Assembly: GCA_044346175.1 (NCBI GenBank)
Contig: JBIIZQ010000032.1
Location: 1-15,997, forward strand
Direction of reading: 5' to 3'
Length of the DNA stretch: 15,997 nucleotides
Source of the DNA: JBJTUH01 sp044346175
GTDB lineage: Bacteria > Cyanobacteriota > Vampirovibrionia > Vampirovibrionales > JAJTHC01
Shown here: positions 1-5,391 of the stretch, piece by piece
Position numbering within the stretch: position 1 is the stretch's first letter
How the letters are laid out: each line of letters opens with the position of its first letter
Translations under genes and position numbers: made by a program
The notes under the pieces: generated by a model
The model's database searches: none
Seen by the model: the letters and a program-made list of their open reading frames with translations, nothing else
Told to the model about the DNA's origin: nothing

Positions 1-85
1 CACAGTTTTTACATTTATAGCGTTGTTTTTTGTTCATGGTACCGTTTTTTACAGCCTCGGTACAGTGGCAATTAGGGCAATTCAT
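1..85 (-). CDS. IS1-family transposase, N-terminal part (runs off window)
   Basis: Only the first 28 codons are inside the window; the gene continues to the left. The peptide starts at an ATG (83-85) and holds a compact zinc ribbon: CPNCHC at residues 3-8 and CKNC at 25-28, separated by a basic linker with VKNG and QRYKC. This Cys pattern with 'VKNG...QRYKC' is typical of the InsA-type N-terminus of IS1-family transposases, which helps bind the IS ends. IS1595-type transposases have similar zinc ribbons and cannot be excluded from so short a piece. Whether the full gene is intact cannot be seen. Confidence 0.6.
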   Translation of the reverse strand, partial: MNCPNCHCTEAVKNGTMNKKQRYKCKNC

Positions 86-124
86 TCTCTTATTCTAATG
101 CAATCTATGGTATTGTGCAACGCC
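1..124 (-). mobile_element. Probable outer end of an IS1-family insertion sequence
   Basis: The sequence between the transposase start (85) and about 124 is short, as expected for an IS end. On the minus strand it begins GGCGTTGCACAATACC (109-124), which could be the terminal inverted repeat. The matching repeat lies outside the window, so the boundary is inferred. Just outside, ACGCCA and TGGCGT form a 6-bp inverted repeat across about 119-145. Confidence 0.35.
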
Positions 125-185
125 AAAATGAGCGTGTGGCTGGCGTGTAAGTGGTTAAAAGTACAGTAGTGATAACCGTGTCATG

Positions 186-234
186 CCTTATCTCGCCTTA
201 TCTCGTCATACCAATGAATAGTCTTGTTGGTATC
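186..234. repeat. Tandem 10-mer followed by REP-like hairpin, copy 1
   Basis: CCTTATCTCG occurs twice head to tail (186-195 and 196-205). It is followed at once by GTC-ATACCAA (208-214), a 12-nt loop and TTGGTAT-C (227-233), a perfect 7-bp inverted repeat. The layout (GTCATACC arm, TATC outer end, adjoining 10-bp direct repeats) recurs at 5205-5280, and the hairpin recurs inverted at 10051-10075. Together they suggest a dispersed intergenic palindrome family. Function is unknown. Confidence 0.45.
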
Positions 235-342
235 AAACGAACGTTTATGATGTGGTACAAAGCAACATCCTATGGTACCATCATGAAATAGTATTGCGTT
301 AAGCGTATCGGTCATTTTTTTAACGCATGCCTCTGTTGATTA

Positions 343-363
343 ACCTCATTATGAGTTTTTTTA
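343..363 (+). terminator. Weak terminator-like hairpin with seven Ts
   Basis: AACC-TCA-TTA-TGA-GTT can form a short, AT-rich stem followed by seven Ts. The stem is GC-poor with a bulge, and no gene is seen immediately upstream on the plus strand, so this is only a possibility. Confidence 0.2.
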
Positions 364-392
364 TCATGTTTGTTGCTGTGTGTGACCAAACT

Positions 393-422
393 TTGCCTAA
401 ACTGAGTCTCAACTTTCATAAC
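393..422 (+). promoter_or_regulatory. Weak candidate sigma70-type promoter before the structured RNA
   Basis: TTGCCT (393-398) and CATAAC (417-422) are separated by 18 bp; each matches the consensus at four of six positions. A start would fall near 428, just before the stem-loops at 434-535. The hexamers are weak, so the call rests mainly on position. Confidence 0.25.
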
Positions 423-427
423 CGACG

Positions 428-540
428 ACGATAGCCTCAAAGGGCTTGATTGCTCTGAGGCGGACTTCCAACAAATAAGGATACCTTTTGAGGTAAACCA
501 AGGGTTTCAAAAGCCCCACATTACTGAGTATCCTTCATCA
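428..540 (+). ncRNA. Candidate structured RNA or leader upstream of the membrane-protein gene
   Basis: Two nested stem-loops are visible. Stem 1 pairs GCCTCAAAG (434-442) with CTCTGAGGC (453-461): eight pairs, one mismatch, 10-nt loop. Stem 2 pairs AAGGATAC (477-484) perfectly with GTATCCTT (528-535). It encloses CTTTTG/CAAAAG (485-490 with 508-513), which in turn encloses AAACC/GGTTT (495-499 with 503-507). It matches no riboswitch, 6S, SRP, RNase P or tmRNA signature that I recognise. It lies about 180 bp before the ATG at 717, so it could be a leader element or an independent small RNA. No U-rich terminator follows. Confidence 0.3.
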
Positions 541-716
541 TTGATATTTCATAGATTCACAAATTGACTTCTTATCAAAGTTTATCCACGTGACGCTAGG
601 TACCCTCTGTGACATTCAGGGGATGCTTCGTGCCGACTTTAAAGCAATTTTACCTCTCATGAACCTTTTACACATGGGTTGGTGTACTCTCTTTATGGCA
701 TCAAAGAAAGTTTGTT

Positions 717-2096
717 ATGGCTCTCACAAACCCTACAAGCCAATCTTCCTTGGCTATGCACTCCTATACAACATCCAAGCCTTTTAGTACAAAAAAACCA
801 GTACGTTTTGGACAAAGCCCTCAAGAGACTTTACACACGTTAAAACAAACCTTAGTACCTCAAGCAACGAATTTTTTTAAGTGGTGTGAGAAGCACCCCA
901 TTGGGGCATTAGTATTGCAAGATGTGACCTGTTTTAATATCCCCACCATGGCATTGGCTCGGAGTAAAAATGAACTTTTGGATGGTATCCCTAACATGGT
1001 AGGGCTGACATCAGTCACGGCGGGGTCATCAATTTTTGTGCCTCCTCTTTTACGAAAACTTACCGCTAAACTTACGCACATTCCTGAAGCACACCTAAAA
1101 GCCCCTCTGACGGAAGCACGCCTTTTGGAAATGCCTATGAGCGAAAAATTAGGTCGATTGTCGGCATCGCTAGGCTTTTTATTTCCCTTTGGGGCTGGCT
1201 TTATGGCCGTACCTTTCTTTAGAAACGTACTGACACTGCAACGTGCTGGCACAAGCGATTTTGAAAAAATTATTGGCTTACGTAAACCCCACGCCCAAAC
1301 CCCTGAAGCTTCTCAAGCACATACCACAACTGCCCCCAGTACAAAATCCCCCGAATTTTATGCAGCAAGGAAAAAATATCTTCAAGGGGGGCTACGCATT
1401 TTAGCAGGAGGCATCGGCTTGGGTGCAATAAGCCTATTGGGTTTTGCACATTTAGCAAGAAATGTTGTAAAAGGACGTATGACCATCGCACCTCATAGCT
1501 TCGCCGACACCCTCATTCATCAGCTCACCAAGACCTTTGCACTACGAGGACACACCTCCAATGCCGTGAGTGGTTTGTGGTCGGTACTCATTTTTTGGCT
1601 TGCAACACCCTATTTAGGGTGGCATTTAGCAGCAAGGAGCCGTAATGAGAAGATTGAAAACATCGTAAAAGCAACAAACTCTATGCTTTGGTTTTCCATG
1701 TTTACACCTATGTTTCTGAAAGGTCGCTTTGCCAAAAAGTTTGAAGCACTGGGATATACCACGGGTGCATCCCACATTAAAAACCCCATTCTAAAAGGAA
1801 TAAGGGCAGATTTACCCTCCTATCATGCGGTTTCACAGCTCCAGAATCCACTTCAAAAAGAAGCCTATACCCGTTTGCTCAATCGTTACCATTTCGTCAG
1901 TTGGGTATTACCCATCGTGGCACTGTCCACAACCCCTCAACTTATCAACATCTTTTTTACCAAACGTCGGTTTCAAAAAACAGAAGCAACGGGGTCTCCC
2001 ATACCACCCACCACACCTCTTCATGTCACCCCCGTAACCCTTATCGCAGTCTCAAAAGTTCATCCAGCTCCTCTGCTGCACCCGCCTTCCATATAG
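717..2096 (+). CDS. Multi-pass membrane protein of unknown function with N-terminal RFG motif
   Basis: I do not recognise a family. The 459-residue product has about six hydrophobic stretches long enough to be membrane segments or hairpins (about 92-111, 150-168, 225-247, 285-303, 320-335, 392-414), separated by basic loops; it has no Sec signal peptide. The first 35 residues are polar, Ser/Thr-rich and end in PVRFGQS (28-34), resembling APRFGRS near the start of the metalloprotease at 4112. The ATG at 717 is preceded by AAAGAAAG, a weak ribosome-binding site. A His/Thr/Pro-rich linker lies at 190-212. After residue ~425 the sequence becomes low-complexity, Pro/Thr-rich, and another frame stays open to 2197 with a Ser-Gln-Ala-rich tail, so the true C-terminus could differ through a frameshift. 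Confidence 0.75.
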   Translation: MALTNPTSQSSLAMHSYTTSKPFSTKKPVRFGQSPQETLHTLKQTLVPQATNFFKWCEKHPIGALVLQDVTCFNIPTMALARSKNELLDGIPNMVGLTSVTAGSSIFVPPLLRKLTAKLTHIPEAHLKAPLTEARLLEMPMSEKLGRLSASLGFLFPFGAGFMAVPFFRNVLTLQRAGTSDFEKIIGLRKPHAQTPEASQAHTTTAPSTKSPEFYAARKKYLQGGLRILAGGIGLGAISLLGFAHLARNVVKGRMTIAPHSFADTLIHQLTKTFALRGHTSNAVSGLWSVLIFWLATPYLGWHLAARSRNEKIENIVKATNSMLWFSMFTPMFLKGRFAKKFEALGYTTGASHIKNPILKGIRADLPSYHAVSQLQNPLQKEAYTRLLNRYHFVSWVLPIVALSTTPQLINIFFTKRRFQKTEATGSPIPPTTPLHVTPVTLIAVSKVHPAPLLHPPSI

Positions 2097-2127
2097 GCAC
2101 TATGCCTGAGACACTTTCAACGTTACA

Positions 2128-2168
2128 AACATCTCAAGCCTCTCAAGCACCTCAAGCCTCTCAAGCCC
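2128..2168 (+). repeat. Short CTCAAGC direct repeats
   Basis: The motif (T)CTCAAGC or CTCAAGCC recurs about five times in close succession. Read in the frame ending at 2197 it encodes a Ser-Gln-Ala/Pro repeat. It lies just beyond the stop codon of the upstream membrane-protein frame. Confidence 0.5.
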
Positions 2169-2202
2169 AACCCCTAACCCTAACGCCCACTAAATAGGGG
2201 TT
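2169..2202 (+). terminator. Hairpin after the membrane-protein gene
   Basis: AACCCCTA (2169-2176) and TAGGGGTT (2195-2202) are perfect 8-bp inverted arms around an 18-nt loop. No U-tract follows, so intrinsic termination is uncertain. Confidence 0.3.
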
Positions 2203-2216
2203 ACAACCACCTAAGC

Positions 2217-2263
2217 TAAAAATAAGGGTAAGCCGAAATCATGAACTGATACTGGCTTACCCT
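2217..2263 (-). terminator. Strong intrinsic terminator for the minus-strand protease locus
   Basis: AGGGTAAGCC (2225-2234) pairs perfectly with GGCTTACCCT (2254-2263), and ATCA/TGAT within the loop can extend the stem. Read on the minus strand it is followed by TTATTTTT, as expected of a Rho-independent terminator. The 481-bp duplication starts inside this hairpin. The second unit carries only the GGCTTACCC arm (2735-2743), so the full-length protease gene has no complete terminator directly after its stop. Confidence 0.7.
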
Positions 2264-2731
2264 AAAGGAAGGAGGAGAAACAAAACAGTTATCAATAGAC
2301 CCCTAAGAAGCTTGGGAGTCCTCCTTAGCAGGGTGCGTCGTAGATTCTGGTTTCACGACCTCATCCAAAAGTGCCTGTGTCGTAAGTTTTTGGTGAGGTA
2401 AAGGCATACTCGGCGGACGTGCATGCGTACGCTCGGTATAGGTATACGGAGACCATTGTTTTTTTGCTAAAAGTTGCCGAACATACTCCGCACTATGTGG
2501 CATCCAGAGGGTAAGATTTTTTACATATCGGTCGGTTTCACCTCGACTAATCGTAGCAACAAGTTCAGCAAAGGTTTCCTTACGACCAATACTAGGCTCT
2601 ACTTGACTTGCGTAATATCGAATCGAATTCTTAACGTGCTTGGGGGCGGTATCATAGAGCCAACGTTGTGGCGTGTTTTGCCCCATCTGAAGTTCTTTGA
2701 GGTCCTTCTGATACGCAAGTTTGAAGGCTCC
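2251..2731. repeat. Tandem duplication, unit 1 (481 bp)
   Basis: This block aligns with 2732-3212 at a constant offset of 481 bp with only scattered substitutions. The two units abut. The junction joins the inside of the protease coding region to the terminator loop. Confidence 0.9.
2303..2729 (-). pseudogene. Headless duplicate of the metalloprotease C-terminus
   Basis: The block reproduces the last ~140 codons of the protease that ends at 2784. It keeps the zinc-ligand-like ETFAELVA segment but lacks the HEIAH active-site motif. An in-frame TAA lies just past the duplication junction. The only in-frame ATG (2684-2686) corresponds to the internal methionine M316 of the full protein, and no ribosome-binding site precedes it. 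If translated it would give 127 residues. It differs from the parent at four residues near the C-terminus (Met/Ile, Glu/Asp, Val/Ala, Pro/Ala). The frame is intact to the stop, so the duplication is either recent or under some constraint. I infer a non-catalytic remnant. Confidence 0.75.
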
Positions 2732-3212
2732 ACTGGCTTACCCGAAAGGAAGGAGGAGAAACAAAACAGTTATCAATAGACCCCTAAGAAGCTTGGGAGT
2801 CCTCCTTAGCAGGGTGCGTCGTAGATTCTGCTTTCACGGCATCATCTAAAAGTGCCTGTGTCGTAAGTTTTTGGTGAGGTAAAGGTATACTCGGCGGACG
2901 TGCATGCGTACGCTCGGTATAGGTATACGGAGACCATTGCTTTTTTGCCAAAAGTTGCCGAACATACTCCGCACTATGTGGCATCCAGAGGGTAAGATTT
3001 TTTACATATCGGTCGGTTTCACCCCGACTAATCGTAGCAACAAGTTCAGCAAAGGTTTCCTTACGACCAATACTAGGCTCTACTTGACTTGCGTAATATC
3101 GAATCGAATTCTTAACGTGCTTGGGGGCGGTATCATAGAGCCAACGTTGTGGGGTGTTTTGCCCCATCTGAAGTTCTTTGAGGTCCTTCTGATACGCAAG
3201 TTTGAAGGCTTC
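2732..3212. repeat. Tandem duplication, unit 2 (481 bp)
   Basis: The second copy of the unit at 2251-2731. It forms the authentic 3' end of the protease gene plus about 50 bp of downstream sequence, including half of the terminator hairpin. Confidence 0.9.
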
Positions 3213-4112
3213 AGAGGAAGATAAAGGTGAGAGATGCTTCCCACTTTGAGACTGTCCCGAGCTATCACCATAGTCAAGTGCGTGTGCAATTTCATGCCGT
3301 AAAACATTCCCTAAACGTTCTTGACGTGCCTCAGGATGCGTGTAGAGCTTCTTAAGAGGGGTCATGAAAATAGCAACCTGATTTTTCTCTGGTGCATATA
3401 CGGCAGGGGTTTGGTCAAAGGTTTGTCCTTCAAGGCTGTTGCTAGGACCATCCCCTTTCAGCTCGGGCCATAACTGACTCGCCTGATTGCTCACCACAAT
3501 CCGTGTACCGTTTTTAAGGGCTGTTTTAAGATGGTCAAGAGGCACATGATTCATCACCAATGACTCAACTTCTTGTTCATCTGCATGGCTAAGCTTTGCT
3601 TTGGGGTCAACCACCACCATGGCTTGCACTTGCTCTTTAGTGACCTGTGCTTCTTTGGAGGAAAGGGCTTGAAAGGGAACATAGCCCTCAGAGGATTGCG
3701 TTTGTGACGCATGCTTTCTTTTACCGCCGCTCCCGGCTGCCACAAGTTGGTTATCAGGTTGTTCTTCCTCCCAGTGTGATTCAAGTAAGCGTCCTAGAAG
3801 GGTTTGTCCTGCGGATGAGTCAACACGCCACGGTACCATCTTATGGGATGAAGATGGTGGTATCTCTTGCTTTGAAGCAAGTAAGCTTTCCAAAGCTTGA
3901 TACGCTGTGGGATGCTCTTTTATCAGACCATGACTTTTTGTAAAAACATCCCCTTGGGACGTTTCAGGAAAGAAAGCACGACTTGTAGGCTCTTGCATCT
4001 CTTGAGTAACAGACCTACCAAAACGGGGAGCGAACGACCCATTTTGACGCTGTTGCGGTAGCGATGAAAGATAAGAGAGTGGTCTCAAAGCGTTACTCCT
4101 TCCATTTAACAC
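2784..4112 (-). CDS. Predicted zinc metalloprotease (HEIAH), lethal-factor/Pro-Pro-endopeptidase-like
   Basis: The 442-residue frame has a zincin motif, LRHEIAHALDYG, with H273, E274 and H277. It is followed by an F-K-L-A-Y-Q-K-D-L segment (303-311) and KETFAELVA (351-359), where E352 or E356 could be the third zinc ligand. This order resembles the ATLF/M34 clan (anthrax lethal factor, Pro-Pro endopeptidases), although the spacing from HExxH to the glutamate (~75 residues) is longer than I expect; the family is inferred. No Sec signal or membrane segment is seen, so the protein is cytosolic or leaves by another route. The first ~150 residues are polar and disordered-looking and include APRFGRS (28-34). 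The frame opens with GTG at 4112, but a TTG at 4088 (residue 9) has a strong ribosome-binding site, GGAAGGAG (4096-4103), seven bases upstream and is probably the true start. Downstream lies a duplicated fragment of its own 3' end. Confidence 0.7.
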   Translation of the reverse strand: MLNGRSNALRPLSYLSSLPQQRQNGSFAPRFGRSVTQEMQEPTSRAFFPETSQGDVFTKSHGLIKEHPTAYQALESLLASKQEIPPSSSHKMVPWRVDSSAGQTLLGRLLESHWEEEQPDNQLVAAGSGGKRKHASQTQSSEGYVPFQALSSKEAQVTKEQVQAMVVVDPKAKLSHADEQEVESLVMNHVPLDHLKTALKNGTRIVVSNQASQLWPELKGDGPSNSLEGQTFDQTPAVYAPEKNQVAIFMTPLKKLYTHPEARQERLGNVLRHEIAHALDYGDSSGQSQSGKHLSPLSSSEAFKLAYQKDLKELQMGQNTPQRWLYDTAPKHVKNSIRYYASQVEPSIGRKETFAELVATISRGETDRYVKNLTLWMPHSAEYVRQLLAKKQWSPYTYTERTHARPPSIPLPHQKLTTQALLDDAVKAESTTHPAKEDSQAS

Positions 4113-4453
4113 CCTACAACGACACTTAAGCCATGCACACGGCTCAGATTCGTAAACTTGTGAACAAGTTTAAACGATAGAAAATCGTTAGCGTGTTAAT
4201 CGTCCTGGTTTCAAATCACTATCTAACTATCCTTAATAGCTTAAGGCTACGGGAATACTCAGTGTGTGTACAAGCATAAACACTTATACGACCTGTTAAT
4301 GTGCTATAAAAACAGGGCATCCACAGCCATGATAGGTATCAGATTCGGGATTTCTCAATCAAAGCAAACGACCTGATAAAGCAACCTATATTTGTATGTC
4401 ACACAAGAGACAACACAAAATCATTATTGCAAGTATATCACACCAAAGCCTAT
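4113..4453. other. Intergenic region rich in short palindromes
   Basis: No gene is seen. Besides the palindrome at 4153-4172, the stretch holds two small hairpins: AACGAT/ATCGTT (4173-4178 with 4184-4189) and CCTTAA/TTAAGG around TAGC (4231-4246). It must contain the control region of the protease gene at 4112, but I find no convincing -35/-10 pair. Confidence 0.45.
4153..4172. promoter_or_regulatory. Perfect 20-bp palindrome, candidate operator
   Basis: TAAACTTGT-GA-ACAAGTTTA has perfect 9-bp arms around a 2-bp centre. It lies 41 bp before the GTG (65 bp before the likely TTG) of the minus-strand protease gene, where a dimeric regulator could bind. It does not match the LexA, Fur or ArsR sites that I know. 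Confidence 0.45.
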
Positions 4454-4876
4454 TTAGCGATGTTTAAGTGTTTTTTGCAAAGCGGTTTCTAGTGTCTCCA
4501 CCTTCGCTTGAAGTTGCTTTGTTTTTTCCTGTTGAAGGTAAAGTTCTGCTTGGAGGGTTTGACGTTGGCGTAACTCACTCAAATGTTCCGATACGACCTC
4601 ATGGGTGGAGGGCTGAAAGCACACCGCCCCAAGGACTACGCCCGTAGTCAAATATACAGTCATACCCACAAGATTCGTACCTATCTCATAGACCTGTTTA
4701 CCCCACACCAAGGTTTGCGTTGTAGTACCCAGCAAGGTATAGCACACATAGAGCAGGAGGCTGAAGAGTCCGAGACCCACAAGAGGCTTACGGTACCGAA
4801 AGACGCATCCTGAAAGTTTTTGGAGATTACGCCCAAACCATTGCGTGAGTACAAAACGTAGGAGTCCTAAAATCAT
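4454..4876 (-). CDS. Small two-pass membrane protein with C-terminal coiled coil
   Basis: I do not recognise a family. The 140-residue product has a basic N-terminus (two Arg and a Lys before residue 30) and two hydrophobic segments (about 31-51 and 67-87). A charged helical tail follows (about 92-139), rich in Glu, Gln, Lys and Leu with heptad-like spacing (LSELRQRQTLQAELYLQQEK), which suggests a coiled coil. The tail is probably cytoplasmic and could drive oligomerisation. The start is ATG at 4876 with no good ribosome-binding site. It lies upstream of the protease on the same strand, but the 341-bp gap argues for separate transcripts. Confidence 0.65.
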   Translation of the reverse strand: MILGLLRFVLTQWFGRNLQKLSGCVFRYRKPLVGLGLFSLLLYVCYTLLGTTTQTLVWGKQVYEIGTNLVGMTVYLTTGVVLGAVCFQPSTHEVVSEHLSELRQRQTLQAELYLQQEKTKQLQAKVETLETALQKTLKHR

Positions 4877-4999
4877 TGACTATGGATACTTTCTACCTTG
4901 AGATAAATATGAAGCCGCCCAAGCGGTACGCATCAAGTCAGCATCAAGAGGGGGCTTATGGAAACTTAGGAAGAGGAGCCTCATTAGAGTACATACCAT

Positions 5000-5062
5000 A
5001 CTTTTTTTAACCATACTTTTTAACACTTTTTAACCCAGACTTGTAAATCCAGACTTTTTAAT
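5000..5062. repeat. Iterated ACTTTTTAAC-type repeats
   Basis: The motif ACTTTTTAA(C) occurs at about 5015-5024, 5025-5034 and 5053-5061, with a longer-T version ending at 5011. The middle copies are exactly 10 bp apart, one helical turn. CCATACTTTTT and CCAGACTT flanks repeat as well. On the minus strand these read GTTAAAAAGT and lie 120-190 bp upstream of the membrane-protein start at 4876. Confidence 0.5.
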
Positions 5063-5204
5063 ATGCCCTCATCATACCATGGAGGCTACCAAAAAACAGG
5101 CTCATGGCTTAAAGGAGGGTACTTATTTTAAGTTGTCAAACTCGCTCTTCTGTCCTCGCCTGTCACCCTGCACGAAGTGGTAGGGTCTTCTTTCAGGAAT
5201 ATAA

Positions 5205-5280
5205 ATATCTCTCATGGGATATCTCTCATACGGTCATACCGATGCAAATCGGTATCCACCCCTCGCCATACCTCGCCATC
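5205..5280. repeat. REP-like hairpin with flanking direct repeats, copy 2
   Basis: ATATCTCTCAT occurs twice (5205-5215 and 5219-5229). Next comes GTC-ATACCGAT (5236-5243), GCAA, ATCGGTAT (5248-5255)-CCAC: a perfect 8-bp stem closed by a GNRA-type tetraloop. Then CCTCGCCAT(A/C) occurs twice (5261-5270 and 5271-5280). The GTCATACCG...CGGTATCCAC outline matches the inverted element at 10051-10075 and resembles the widespread GTCATTCC...GGAATCC type of bacterial intergenic palindrome. Confidence 0.55.
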
Positions 5281-5307
5281 CTCTTGTACTATGAAAGAAT
5301 GGCATGT

Positions 5308-5336
5308 TTCAAGGTATACTAGGAAGATACCCTTGT
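5308..5336 (+). promoter_or_regulatory. Possible glyS promoter with overlapping inverted repeat
   Basis: TATACT (5315-5320) could be a -10 box about 70 bp before the glyS start, but no good -35 is found at the right distance. CAAGG-TAT and ATA-CCCTTG form an imperfect inverted repeat around it (one bulge). Confidence 0.25.
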
Positions 5337-5391
5337 TGTATTCATCGCTTTTATGACAGCTTTTTGACCGTTTTGGAGCCACCCCCTTGCC

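Larger units (their letters stand above)
4877..5391. other. Long intergenic region between divergent genes
   Basis: No gene is supported. It separates the minus-strand membrane protein from glyS and contains, in order, iterated ACTTTTTAAC repeats (5000-5062), a direct-repeat/hairpin element (5205-5280) and a possible glyS promoter near 5315. Confidence 0.5.

Noticed and set aside
590..787. A 65-codon open frame overlapping the start of the membrane-protein gene
   Set aside because: It starts with GTG, has no ribosome-binding site and overlaps a longer, better supported frame; its residues look like translated non-coding DNA.
860..1252. A 130-codon minus-strand frame inside the membrane-protein gene
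   Set aside because: It is antisense to a long hydrophobic coding frame and shows no motif; a shadow frame.
2784..4112. Reading the protease locus as a two-gene paralogue pair
   Set aside because: The second copy lacks the 5' ~300 codons including HEIAH and begins at a duplication junction with an in-frame stop, so it is a fragment and not a second protease.
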